Assembly (NCBI GenBank): GCA_963210315.1
Contig: OY723292.1
Location: 124,001-188,000 of the forward strand
From: Rhynchopus euleeides
Lineage: Eukaryota > Euglenozoa > Diplonemea > Diplonemida > Diplonemidae
Direction of reading: 5' to 3'
Length of the DNA: 64,000 bases
The notes beneath the pieces are model-generated. The model had not been told where the DNA came from. It did not search any database and saw only the letters and a program-made list of their open reading frames with translations. This document shows positions 31,362 through 42,526 of the stretch, in pieces (position 1 is the first letter of the stretch; every line of letters starts with the position of its first letter). The translations under genes were made by a program, and so were the position numbers.

Positions 31362-32357
31362 ATGGCCACTCTGGATTGGGACACCCTGAAGGTTCCCGAC
31401 CCCGCCCACCCCGACAACGAGCCAGCAGAGCGTCGCCCCGAGTGCATATTCGAAACGTGCAATACTACACACACAGCCAGGACCGCATTCAGCTGCCACG
31501 ACTGCGGTGGGACCACGGTCAGGACGTGCTTGAGAGAGCGCATCCCGGCGCACGTCGTCCCCGAATGGCTCGAGGGCGCAGGGGACAGGGGCTGGGTGTG
31601 CCCCGAGTGCGCATGGGTCCGGCAGGCAGTCGACGAGGAGACCGCGGCGGACCTGGCAGCAGCGACGGGCGAGCTAGGCGAGGACGGGGAGTACAGCGAG
31701 GCGGACAGCCAGAGTGGCACGGGCCTCCAGCACAGGGACGCACACCACCCCGCCGACTCGAACACCGATCTCCGCGTGGCGAACTCGCTGGAGTACCTGC
31801 TGAAATTGACAGGCCGGCTGGAGAAGGAACAGAAGGAGCTGAAGAAGACCGTGGAGACGCAGGCGAAGCAGATCGCCACCCTGCAGAAGGCGCTGCAGCG
31901 GACGGAGGCCGAGCTGCCCGCCGATTTCTCCGCCCACATCGTGTCGACCTGGGGATCGTCGATCGCCACTGTCCCCGGACGCAGGTTGGTGAAAGCTGAG
32001 GTATCCCGGGTTTTCCGACAGGCGGAGCTCAGCGATGCCCCGAGCTCACCAGACTGGCAACACCAGCTCATCCAGGCCTTCGACGCTCTGTTTCAGACAA
32101 TGGGACTGATCCGCGACGACGATGATCCGGATCGCTTTACCGAGGCCCTCCACAAGACAATCGTCGTTATGAACTCGCACTTTCTCCTGAAGGGGCGCGC
32201 GGGCGCCCGCCTCTACCTGGCAAAGGCGAAGATTATGGACCCAGCGAAGTACGATGCGGTGACACACGGGCGCCTACTCCGGGAGGGGCGGGCCACGCAG
32301 GACGACACACAGGAGAGGCGGGCCGCGTTTCAGGAGCGGTTTCCTGCAGGAGCGTAA
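31362..32357 (+). CDS. YR retrotransposon 2: ORF1 with Cys/His finger and coiled coil
   Basis: The chosen start is MATLDWDTLKVPDP at 31362, just after the leader repeats; the frame is open upstream through the 36-bp repeats, which is probably non-coding. About 331 residues. Residues 26-85 hold a Cys/His-rich finger (CIFETCN, FSCHDCGG, CLRERI, WVCPECAW) of PHD/RING type. A coiled coil follows (EYLLKLTGRLEKEQKELKKT...), then a helical C-terminal half. It is first in the element, so a Gag-like or RNA-binding role is likely. Confidence 0.7.
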   Translation: MATLDWDTLKVPDPAHPDNEPAERRPECIFETCNTTHTARTAFSCHDCGGTTVRTCLRERIPAHVVPEWLEGAGDRGWVCPECAWVRQAVDEETAADLAAATGELGEDGEYSEADSQSGTGLQHRDAHHPADSNTDLRVANSLEYLLKLTGRLEKEQKELKKTVETQAKQIATLQKALQRTEAELPADFSAHIVSTWGSSIATVPGRRLVKAEVSRVFRQAELSDAPSSPDWQHQLIQAFDALFQTMGLIRDDDDPDRFTEALHKTIVVMNSHFLLKGRAGARLYLAKAKIMDPAKYDAVTHGRLLREGRATQDDTQERRAAFQERFPAGA

Positions 32358-32490
32358 CACGCAGGACCGCCCCGCGCCCTACTCGGGAAAGGGCCATCAC
32401 AAAGGACGGGGGGGGAAAGGCAAGCGACAGTGACTCCCCGACACCAGCAGGGGACGCCCGCGGGCCACGACCCTCCCCCCCGCCGCGGTA

Positions 32491-33453
32491 GTGTATGTGA
32501 AGGCAGTACCATCTGCCCCCCCGTCAACAAGAGGACGCCCCCGCAAGACCGAGACGAGCGTGACCCCGGAGGAAGCAACCACCATTCGCCAGGAACTGCA
32601 ACACACCCTGGCCCAAGCCCTCGCACCCACATACTGGGGGGCCCTCCGCCGCACATACGACAGGTACTCGCAGTTCCGGGAAGGGTGGATGAAAGCGGAG
32701 AGGCGAACACTGCCACACGACGAAGGGGCGGTGCTGTGGGTCACGAAGCAACGGAAGGACGGGCTATCAGTGCAGTCCGCCCTCCAGTACCTCAACAACC
32801 TTGCAGCAGCACTCAGACGCTTCGCAGCGTTCCCCCTCGACGGAAAACAAATTGTGGCGGACTACAGGCGGGCGCTGAAACGGGGAGGAGCACTACGACC
32901 ACTGAAGCAAGCAGAACCAGCAACAGCCCACAACATCCGGGAGGCGCTAGCGAAGGAGCCACGTCCCCTCGTGAAACTGCTGCTCGGCATCATGTGGGGG
33001 GGTGCGGCAAGGGCCTCGGACGCACTGCGCTTGTATGTGAAGGACGTCACAGCGGAAAAGCGCAGCGAGCCGATATACGTGCGCTGGACCCAGTCGAAGG
33101 CGGACCCCTTCCACATGGGTCACATCACAGGGATCTCCCTGCCGAAGGACCTACACCGTATCCTCCGACACCGCCTCCGCAGGGCGCGCAGAGCAGGAGA
33201 GACGAGACTGTTCCCGGCGGACGTCACCTACCGGACCGTGGTAAAAGCCGTCAAGCGGGCACGGAGGGGGCTCACGGCACACTCTCTGCGGAGGGGGGCA
33301 CTCACACAGCTTGCGCGAAAGAACGTTCCACTGGAGGAGGTGCGCCTCCTCTCGAGACACGCGACGGTCGACGGTGTGATGCGTTACGTATCAGCGGCGG
33401 AAAACGCACACGCGCGCGAGACAGCACAGGTGTCGGCGAAGATCGAGTGGTGA
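32491..33453 (+). CDS. YR retrotransposon 2: tyrosine recombinase
   Basis: 320 residues. The N-terminal core-binding domain (TYWGALRRTYDRYSQFREGW, VQSALQYLNNLAAALRRF) precedes the catalytic domain with WGGAARASDALRL (Arg), TQSKADPFH, LTAHSLRRGALTQLA (His-x-x-Arg) and LLSRHATVDGVMRYV (His and Tyr nucleophile). It catalyses insertion of the circular element DNA. The RT frame is also open across this whole gene. Confidence 0.85.
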   Translation: MYVKAVPSAPPSTRGRPRKTETSVTPEEATTIRQELQHTLAQALAPTYWGALRRTYDRYSQFREGWMKAERRTLPHDEGAVLWVTKQRKDGLSVQSALQYLNNLAAALRRFAAFPLDGKQIVADYRRALKRGGALRPLKQAEPATAHNIREALAKEPRPLVKLLLGIMWGGAARASDALRLYVKDVTAEKRSEPIYVRWTQSKADPFHMGHITGISLPKDLHRILRHRLRRARRAGETRLFPADVTYRTVVKAVKRARRGLTAHSLRRGALTQLARKNVPLEEVRLLSRHATVDGVMRYVSAAENAHARETAQVSAKIEW

Positions 33454-35288
33454 AGAAAAAACGACAGCAAGGGGGGACGACGCGCACACAGCCAAAACCC
33501 CTGACAGCAACCCACTTCCCGGGGACCACGAGGCTGTTCGCAGCGCGCCGCTACTACGAAGATGCCACATCCGACGAAGCCGCGTCCGACCCACCACCCA
33601 GTGATGAGGAAGCGTGGAGCGAGGTGGATAGCGCAGAGTCGTACGGTCCGGGTGTCGAGGACCTCTACGGGGAGGACTTGGGTGTGTGCACGGGGGGGAA
33701 GGTGATACGGCCAGCCAACGCGAAGACGGAGCTGTCGGAGGAAGAGGACTACATCGCGGAGATCTGCACCTCGCGCCTCAATCTCAAGGAACTGCGACGG
33801 TTGGACAGCGAGGGTGAACTGACGGGGGTCTTGGACCTCATCACCAAGCCAGCCGCTTTCGCTGACGCACTGCTTCCCGAGGCCCGCCAAGAACTACGTA
33901 AAACGGGGAGGAAGGTATCACGCCACATGTTGCACCACCTGGACACCTTGGTTGAGTATGGCGTCCTGACGGAGGCGGATGCACACCCGTACCTCACGCT
34001 GCCAGCGTTCACCGTGTCCAAGAAGTCTGGGGGCCAACGTTTCATCGTCGACGCAAGGCGGCTAAATGCACTGATGACACGCCCACCGGACATGCGTTTG
34101 CAGGACATCACGGAGGTGACACAGCGAGTGGCCGCGGCGAGCTGGGTGGTGATGGCAGATGCACGCAGCTGGTTCTACCAGTTCCCCGTACACAAGGAGA
34201 TCCAACGCTATTTCGAAGTGCGCCTAGGCGGGGAGAGAAAGACATTCGTGAAGACCTTCCTGACTGTCATGTGCATGGGGTGGTCACATTCCCCGGCAAT
34301 CGCGAACCGCAGCGCACGCGTGCTGCTCCCGCCAGAGCACGGAATAGTCTGGATTGACAACTTCATCGCTGTCGGAGACTCCCTACCAGAGGCACAGGCG
34401 AGGTACGCCGACTTCATCAGCCGCTGCGAGAAGGTGGGGGCCGCCCTGAACTTCGACGACACACAACACGGCGTGCCGCTGCAGGACTTCACAGTGTTCG
34501 GGATCCACTTCGACCTGACGCGACACCGTTTCCACATGGACACAGCCTGGGTGCAAAAAGTCCTCGGACAGGAAGAGTACAAGGAAGTCGTCAACGGCCA
34601 CACGACACCACGCAGGGCGTTCAGAGTATTCGGATCTTTCGTCTGGCAGTCGTATGTGATGCGGACACCGATGTGTTACATGCCAGCCGTGTTGTCCTTC
34701 GTGCGGCGCATCGCGAAGCAGACGCACTCAAACAACGCCCGATGGGACTCCAGGGTCGCAGTACCTCCGTCGGTGCAGGCGGAGACAGTGGCGCGGGCAC
34801 GCCTCATCGAGGACAACGAGTGGTATACGCCGCAGAACCCGCCACCGACCATTGAGCTCTGGACAGACGCGTCATCCACGGCGTGGGCGGCGGTGCTCGT
34901 GCTGCCGGGAGGGGAGTCAGTGTCCCAAGGGGCGTTCGAAGGGAGCGACGCGGACACGAACATCTTCCTGAAGGAAGCGTATGCAGTGTGGCAGGGGGTG
35001 CGCATGATGCAGCGTGTGAGGGAGGCAAGCGTAACCTGCCACATAGACAACCTCGGCCTGGTGTTCGCGCTCCGGAAGGGCCACTGCGCCAACTACCGAG
35101 GCAACCTCCTGCTGCAGGAGATATACACAACAGCGCGCCGCCAGCAGATACGACTTATTCCACACTGGGTTGCGACCCACGACCAACGCGCAGACGCGTA
35201 CACGCGAGGGACGCAGGCCACACACCCCGTGGAGTTGCCACCAGTGTCGATGCCACCTACACTTTTACCAGCGCGCCCGCCTCGTTGA
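33454..35288 (+). CDS. YR retrotransposon 2: reverse transcriptase and RNase H
   Basis: The frame is open from 32430, but recognisable protein begins about 33450. An acidic leader (about 33560-33800) precedes RT: FTVSKKSGGQRFIVDARRLN, VVMADARSWFYQFPV, VMCMGWSHSPAIAN and VWIDNFIAVG at the palm. Connection and RNase H follow: IELWTDASSTAWAAVLV, NIFLKEAYAV, TCHIDNLGLVFAL and HWVATHDQRADAYTRG, giving the D-E-D-D set. The palm motif W-[IV]-D-N is shared with YR element 1. Confidence 0.85.
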
Positions 35289-35590
35289 GAACGAGACGGA
35301 CACGTCCCTCCGGATGAGGGTCCTGGTGTAGAAGCGTCAACGCAACAAACAAAAGGAAATTCATCAGAGCGGTTGTAGCTGTGAAGTGATAGGGCGCTTT
35401 TTAAGCACACTCGTGTGAGCGGAAAGCGCCCCACCACAGCTGCAACCAAACGTGCTCTATACACTAACCCCACCCTTCATCAGGCTCAGGGTGTGATCAG
35501 TTCAGGGTTTTGTGTGTAGAAGCGTCAACGCAACAAACAAAAGGAAATTCATCAGAGCGGTTGTAGCTGTGAAGTGATAGGGCGCTTTCT

Positions 35591-37594
35591 AAGGTTATTT
35601 CGCAGAGGAAAAAAACCTTTTCTAAGTTTTCCCCAGTCGACAGGGCGCGCACAAGGATGGAAGGGAAGTCTGTCCCACGTACCGTTCGCCTTGCTGGCCA
35701 ACTGGAGAGCCAGACGTTCACTACCGTGGCCTCCGGCGGCTGGGGGGCTCCGCCCCCCAGACCCCCCTGTGGCGTACGTCTCGTACTCAAGTCCTTCGAA
35801 TCCCATCAAGTCGGGGTCCAACCACTCCAGTCGCCTCTGAGGACGCAGCCAACTCGCACAGAATCTGTACGCCCACACGAACAGATGTTCGCTACCGTGG
35901 CCTCCGGCGGCTGGGGGGCACCGCCCCCCAGACCCCCCATGTAGCGTGTGCCCGTCCATCTATCTCACTTCCCCGAGTACAGTGCAGCGTAGGAGGTCAG
36001 CGCCGCATCCATGAAGCGCTTCTTCGAAGCCTGACTGACATCGGACAGGAGGTCGGGCTTCCCCACCTGGGAGGTACACTTGCCGCGTTCGCGACATGTG
36101 TGACACGCGACACGCTACCTGAAACGTGAGTGTGCCTTGCTAACACGGGCATTTCAACGGTCTGCCGGCGGCCGTTCCCCAAACCAGTAAACCAGCAGTT
36201 TTGGAAAATCGGAGAGATCACCCTACTGCGCTGAATATGGTGCGCACCACTGCAAAAATCCCCGGGAGCTTTTGGGCTTTCAGACCTGAAGGGGCCAGCA
36301 GGTGGGTGGCGTCGGGGAGTGGCAGCTTTGTAACTGTCCTCCAGCTGCTGGCATGTCCAGCCCTGCGAGAGTGCCAAGGTGTATTGAGTCCCTGCGGAGC
36401 GCAACCCCCGATGAGAACGAGTGCCAGATGATCCTCATTCATTTCTAGCTGTATCGCGCATGAGGGGCACTCTCTGCCGCAAGCATCTCTGGGCATCACT
36501 CTAGAGCTGTCACATGATGACGCGGAGAGAAATCAGAGAAAAAGTCCCGCCTGACGGGCACGCGCCTGGAAACTGGGGGGGGCGAGCAAAAAATCCCTTG
36601 TAAAAATTCTTAGAAAAAACCTGGTTCCCCGACCCAAAAAACCTGGAAAAAGGGCTCGTTCCCCGCCCAGGCCTGGCGGAGAACGAACAAAAAATGGCAG
36701 CAAAGAAAAAAAAAGGGGGTGTGGGGTGTGGGGTGAGTGGTGGGGTGGGGTGGGGTTGGGTGGGGGGGGGGCAGGGCTGTAAATAAGGTTTGGGGGTCAG
36801 GAGTCGGGAGTCGGGAGTCGGTTATTTACAGTCACCTAAGGTACCTGGGGTGGGGGGCTGGGGGGGACGGGCGGTCTCAAACCCTACTCAATCCTGCACG
36901 CATCCTGTAGTACGGCCACCTCTGCCGTGGAGAGTCCCATGGACCCTCCAGCAGTCGCCCACCATTCGGTCAGGGCGGACTGACTCGGCGCTTGCGGGGT
37001 CTTCCCGCGTGCGAGGTGGTCCGCGAAGAAGCACGCGACGCACAGCGCCATGTTGGCTGTCCCAGCCAACCCCCCACTTCGCCCGCAGCGCCCCACACGC
37101 TGCGAGCACCTCACTCACGGCAGCAGTATTTGGCTGCATAGCTCTCAGTATTTCCCGTGCATGCAGCGCATGCATCCACAAATTTTGTGGATGCATCCAC
37201 ACACAGCCTGGAGCTCCGAAGCCCTGCATGCAGGCCTGCCTGCAGTGGATGAATGCCTGTATGCCAAATCGAAAATCCATTTTTTGACATTTTCGGGCAT
37301 CCCTGGATGCCGTGGATGCATGCATGGATGCATCCACACCATCCACGGCCCCACTGAGAGCTATGTTGGCTGTGAGTCAAACACTACTGCCTCTACCTGA
37401 GGCATGTTTTGTGTCGCAACAGTTGCGTCACATGTGTGACGCATCTGTGTGGAGTGTGTGTGGGTGTGCACGTGTGCGCTGCGGTATGCTCAACCACCTG
37501 ATGGGGGCGGAACACAACTCTTCTTGGGAGCTGCCAGGATCTGGCAAAAGGGGCGGGAAAGGGGCGCCGTATTCACAGCAGTGGTTTGGCAATG
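35591..37594. other. Repeat-bearing DNA, no firm gene
   Basis: Contents: a direct repeat of about 60 bp at 35717-35775 and 35884-35943 (accgtggcctccggcggctg, each with a ctggggggc/gccccccag hairpin); A/T-rich sequence at 36590-36625 inverted relative to 30887-30930; a G-rich stretch at 36715-36775; and a short palindrome at 37165-37195 (tgcatccacaaattttgtgg...). A minus frame at 36884-37060 ends in a protein-like stretch (ALCVACFFADHLARGK ... LSTAEVAVLQDACRIE); it could be a last exon, but nothing upstream supports it. Confidence 0.4.
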
Positions 37595-37775
37595 AACTCA
37601 CCCCAGTTCAGAGACCGGTAATGAAGAAGATGACTGGGAGGCACACACCATGTCCCACCCAGCGGGACCCCCCCTCCTCGGGTGTTCCAAAAACCCTTTC
37701 TTTTGAATATTTGGAGTCTGTGCGGATCGCAGTGGGGTCATTTTGGCCATGGGGTGCCTAATACCGCACATTCCC
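37595..37775 (-). repeat. Inverted single copy of the 180-200-bp satellite unit
   Basis: Its reverse complement matches the array at 40925-41790: ggcaccccatggccaaaatg, then cccgaggaggggg, then gtcccgctgggtggg. Confidence 0.75.
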
Positions 37776-38043
37776 TAAGGGAAGCAAGGCAACCCTCCCA
37801 ATCCCAAAAAATCCGGCGCGAGTCGGGAGTCGGGAGTCGGCCTTATTTACACCCCTGGGGGGGGGGGGGGGGGGGTGGGAGTTTTTCCCACAACAGCTGG
37901 AGGACCCCCGATCACCCCCTCCTTCCACCCACTCCCACCCCTTCTTTGCCCGACACCACTCCTCCCCCCCACAGCTGATGAAAAGTAGTGAGTGGCGGGT
38001 GTGTTGGTGGGTGTGCGCTGACAACAATATATGACCAAGGCAT

Positions 38044-38157
38044 AGGGGGGGTCTTCGCTGGTCGTTGTCCTTCGTCAGTCTTCGTCAGTTTTCAGCCAAT
38101 TCAACAGGAAATGCACCAAAATGCACTGACGATCACCCCGTAGCAAAGACCCCCTTA
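38044..38157. mobile_element. MITE, second copy of the 18948-19056 family
   Basis: Inverted ends gggggtcttcgctgg / gcaaagaccccc. The interior ttttcagc.aattcaacagga and aatgcactgacg.tcaccccgta match the first copy. TA or TTA lies at the borders. Confidence 0.75.
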
Positions 38158-40658
38158 GGGGGTGGGGAAAGAAGAAGCGGGGGCAAGTCACCAGGGCTCA
38201 GTTTGTTTTGGGCGAATTTCTTCTTCCTATTTTATAGGGTAGAGCGCCACGCCGAAAAATTGTTTGTCCTGATTTTTTTTTGTTTTTCCGGATTTTCTTT
38301 TCGAGAGCGCGGAGATACCCACACCACACCCCCCAAAAAAACTGCCAAAAAAAAGTGAGAATTATGATCCTCCTGAAGGGGGGGAGGTGCCTCCTTTCAG
38401 GATTTCTCGCCCCGAAGTGCAGATAAGTGAACCAATGAACCCACGCAGTAGTCGGGAGGGTGTCAGCACTGTAATGCCCTCCAGTTTCTGGCACACAGTC
38501 TCCATAAAACACAAACCCCCCGACCAAGATCTATAAATGTCATTCCCACACGCGAACACACCCTCTCGGCGCCTCTGCGTCTCTCTGTTTGTGGTGTGCG
38601 AGAAGGCCGAACGGGCCAAAAAAAAGTCACAGCATCTACTACGTCGCTGGGGAGCCGTCAAACGCTCCGCCACGTTGTCCAGCAGGCCGATGCCTGCTGC
38701 CGTCTTCACACAGGGGGGTGTGTGCAGGGGGGGTGGGGCAGGTGTGTTGCGTGTCGGTGAAAGGGGAATTGGTCTTGCCAAAATCTGATTGGATATCGGC
38801 AGGCCTCTAGCCTGCCAGTGCAGTGGTGCGCAGGATGGGTTCCCGAAGGCGGTGTACCCACGGTGAACGACATACACCTGCTGGTGTCGGCGAAGGCGGC
38901 CCGGGGGGGGGGGAGGGTATATTGAAATAGAAGTAAAAAGGGGGGAGGGGGGATGGCGCAAACACACAACCCAACGCGGCGGTGTGATTTTGATTTTTAT
39001 ATCCGGATACTGAGTCTGAAGGAGGTGTGAAACATCCCTGTTCTGAGAGCCCCCCGCGTCTGCCGTGCACCACGGCAGGGGAAATTGAACGTTTCTGCTG
39101 TTGTCTGCTCCAAAGAGGAGGGAGGTTGTGATGACATGCACGCGCATCCCGGCCTGGCGGGCTGGGATGCGGGGCTCTGCAAGAACCGCAACATCAGTTT
39201 TGGTTTCGAATTTCCCCGGGTTGATTTTTTTTGTAATATCCCGATGCTTGCGGAGAACTCACAACTAAGACCGCTCCTCACCCGGGCGGGTGTTCTGCAT
39301 TCCACCGATTTTTTTTGAGGGGGTCTCAAAGAGAGAGCCCCAGAGAGAGAGAGAGAGAGGGCTCTCAAAAATACATCCCTTCCGATCGATCCTCTCCGAC
39401 AGTTGTTGCATTGCTCGCCTCAGAGAGAGAGTGAGGGGGCTCTCAAAAGAACAACAAATATACAAAGCAAGGCAGTCAATCAAGGAAGAGGTTCTGATTT
39501 TTTTTGAACACACATGAACTGCCTTCTTCATCCAAGTTTTTGGCTTTTTTTTCTCTCGTTTGTTGATATTCAATTTCGAACGTGGAGGAGGGGATGGGGG
39601 GGTGAGGGAAGACGTGACCGGGGATGCGCAGCGAACTTCCTTTCGCTCCTGCCGGAGCGAGAAGAAAACTGCACCCCGGGGTAGAGAGGCAACAGAGGTA
39701 GAAGAAGGTAGAGCAGGAGGTGAGTGTGGGTGGATGGGTGGGTCGGAGGGTCGGATATCGGGAGATGTCGGAAAACAGTGACTCGGGACAACACAGACGG
39801 GGCTAACCTCGGGACACGCAATACACGCCTGGGCCAAATGATCATGTCACTCTGAGGTGAAAAGCTATGGGTTTCCGACCACGGCCCCCATCAGGGCCGC
39901 AAGCTTCACTGAGTATCGTTTTTTCGCAGTGCAGATTGTGGACATTCCTCTCCCCGGGGGCAGAAAAAAATCGCCTCCACACGCAATGGAGAAAGGCCCC
40001 ATGCAGTAGTGTAGTGTGGCGCAATCATCTGAAGGGAAACACAGAGGTGCAGAGAAGGGCAGAGAGTTCCGCTGAGACAGCAGGTAGTCCACATGCCCCA
40101 CACCGCGGGGGGGAGGGGGGGGAGGATACAGCAGAATTGAAACCCTTCGACTGAGCGTGATTTGTGCGTGCCGTTTTCCCGAAAATTACCGAACCCCGCC
40201 GGTGGCACTTCCCTGACTGACAAAGAGAAAGACGAGACGAAGCAGGAAACCTCGCGATACTCGCCTGCCCTCAGGACACCTCCCCACACCCACCCCCCCC
40301 CCCCCAACATGCCCGAGCCACCCCACCCCCCCTCCTCCCGGTTGGCTGCAGGGGGGTTGACGAATGGTACACACAAGGGGGTGGGGAGGAGGGCTGTCTC
40401 AGGTTATAATGGGGTTGTAGGGTGCCATGGTAAATCTTGAAGGCGCAATGTCTGATGGCTTTGCTATGGGTCAAACACTCTACATCAAGTTTCAGCCCAG
40501 CCATTTATCCTGGACAATATTGTGTTCGGATGGGGGAGGGGGGTGGGGGAGGTGGTGTGTTCTCGCTATATCGATGGATGCCCTCGTCGGATACCCCCCG
40601 GGTTCCCGGCGGGAGGTGAAGACCGCATCGTGTGGGGTGTTCTCGCTATCGAGGGATG

Positions 40659-40700
<42 letters not shown>

Positions 40701-40924
40701 CTCCCCGCGGGCTGAGGTCAGGCTGGCGACCCAGGTTCTCAGGGTGACACCAGGATTTCCTCGAAATTTTGGGTGACCCCCACCCTGGTCGGGGGGGGGG
40801 GGTCCCTCACAAAGTGGGGGACAGGGGGGGGGTACACTGGCTACCTCCCGCACCTGTAGGAAAGGACCCCCCCCCCCCTTGTACCTGTACAGGGGGGGTA
40901 CTTTTACCCAATTGGCATTTCCCA
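38158..40924. other. Low-complexity DNA, no gene seen
   Basis: (AG)n tracts at 39330-39360 and 39420-39440 sit beside repeated gctctcaaaa. C/G-runs are many, and there is a pure 40-nt G-run at 40661-40700. No frame has family resemblance. Around 40555-40650 the phrase gtgttctcgctat occurs twice about 85 bp apart and recalls the inner end repeat of YR element 1 (gcgagaacacccca reversed). Confidence 0.5.
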
Positions 40925-41790
40925 GTAAGTGGTGTCAATAGGCACCCCATGGCCAAAATGACCCCACCACAATCCGCATGGATCCCAAATATCCCAAAGA
41001 ACGGGTTTTTGGAAAATCCGAGGGGGGGGTCCCTCTGGGTGGGTAGGTGGGGTGGGGTGTGGGCTGGTGAAGGTGGCTGCCTCCCAGTCACCTTCACCCA
41101 TGACCAGTCCCTGAACCAGACCCACGTTTCATGGGCGAAACTTGGCTCGTACACCACCAAAGTGACCCCACTGTGATCCGCAAAAATTCCAAACGTTCAA
41201 AAGAAAGGGGTTTTGGAACACCCGAGGAGGGGGTCCCACTGGGTGGGTGGGGTGTGGGCTGACTGCCTCCCAGCCACGCTGACCAGCCCCTGAACTAGAC
41301 CCGTGTTTCATGGGTGATGCTTGGCTCGCACACCACCAAAGTGACCCCACTGTGATCCGCACAAATTCCAAACGTTCAAAAGAAAGGGGTTTAGGAACAC
41401 CCGAGGAGGGGGTCCCGCTGGGTGGGTGGGTGTGGCTGCCTCCCAGTCACCCTCAGGACCAGCCCCTGAACCAGAGGCACATTTCATGGACGGTGTTTGG
41501 CTCCTAGACCCACAAAGTGACCCCACTACGATTCGCAAAAGTTCCAAACATTCAGAAGAACGGGGTTTTGGAATACCCGAGGAGGGGGTCCCGCTGGGTG
41601 GGTGGGCTGGTGTGGCTGCCTCCCAGTCACATCCTCCTGGGGCCAGCCTCCTATGACCAGACCCTGAATCAGACCCACATTTCATGGGTGAAGCTTGACA
41701 CCTCGACCCACAGTGTGACCCCACTACGATCCGCACAGATTCCAAATAGTCAAAAGAAAGGGGTTTCGGAACACCCGAGGAGGGGGTCCC
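40925..41790 (+). repeat. Tandem satellite, about five diverged 177-204-bp units
   Basis: Unit landmarks (gtgaccccac followed by gatccgca and ttcaaaagaa.ggggttt) start near 40959, 41163, 41341, 41518 and 41716. Intervals are therefore 204, 178, 177 and 198 bp. Minus-strand frames stay open over several units (for example 41308-41745) and encode repeats ending VGSLCGSRSQ. I treat these as repeat shadows, not a gene. Confidence 0.75.
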
Positions 41791-42526
41791 GCTGATTTTG
41801 GGTCACTTTCGGGTGGTGTCAGGTACCTGGAGTGACCGCAGGTAGCCCATTTTCAGGGTGGGAGCCCTACTCGTACGTCACCCAGATTCAGCCCAAACCG
41901 TGCACCTCGGGTGCACGGTCGCCGGCAGCGCGCGGGCACCCGGAAACAGGCCGCATTTGCGCGCGCTGCCTGCACCCTGCACGCCAGCCCCCCCCCCCCC
42001 CCCCCCCCCCCGGGGCTGTAAGCGACCCCCCAGAAAATTACCCCAGCCACTGCACCCCCCCCCCCCCCACCCCGCCTCCCCCCCCACACCCCCCCGCCCA
42101 GAGAGTTGCGAGTCCTGGCTGCCACAGAAAAATAGTGCCCTCCCCACCCCCCCCTACCCCCGCTTCTCTCTGCAAGATGCCGCCGCCACCACCACCCGCT
42201 CTCCCCTCCCCCCACCCTATAAGTTTTGATGTGTACCAAAAATCGTACTCCTTTCGCTTTATTATAGACACCCTGTCCAGCAACTGTGGGAGAACAGTTC
42301 CGGACTACTTTTTGTTGAGCGCACACTTGCTGTCTCAAGGCTGTGTAGAGGCCCTGTGAAGTGGCATGAGGTGCTAATCCAAAGCTTCAGTCGTACGATT
42401 TCCTTCGTTACTTCGCGACTTCGCTACGCTTCGTCGCTCGTAACTAGTAAAAAAGAAATCAGCAACTCTATAGCCCACCTCCACCATAACCCCCCTCTCC
42501 CCCCCAACCCTGATTCACTCACTCAC
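41791..42526. other. C-rich intergenic DNA with dispersed repeat copy 2 at 42239-42390
   Basis: Long C-runs at 41990-42011 and 42053-42069. 42239-42390 is nearly identical to 5628-5780. No gene seen; it lies at the 3' side of the TMEM135-like gene. Confidence 0.6.

Larger units (their letters stand above)
30950..35590 (+). mobile_element. YR retrotransposon 2 (VIPER-like), looks whole, with split direct repeats
   Basis: The ends have the A1 - coding - B1 - A2 - B2 layout of split direct repeats known in Ngaro/PAT/VIPER-type YR elements. A1 is 30950-31085 and A2 35398-35531 (cacactcgtgtgagcggaaa ... ttttgtgtgtagaagcgtca). B1 is 35327-35402 and B2 35513-35590 (caaaaggaaattcatcagag). The two A copies and the two B copies are almost identical, so the insertion is recent. 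The coding order is ORF1, tyrosine recombinase, RT/RNase H, all plus strand. At about 4.6 kb it is close to the size I recall for VIPER. It is the only clearly plus-strand coding unit in the window. Relics of its end repeats occur at 637, 7097, 18635 and 48797. Confidence 0.85.

Noticed and set aside
41308-41745. Minus-strand 145-codon frame with repeated peptides
   Set aside because: It follows satellite units of about 180 bp; no conserved family and the frame changes between units.
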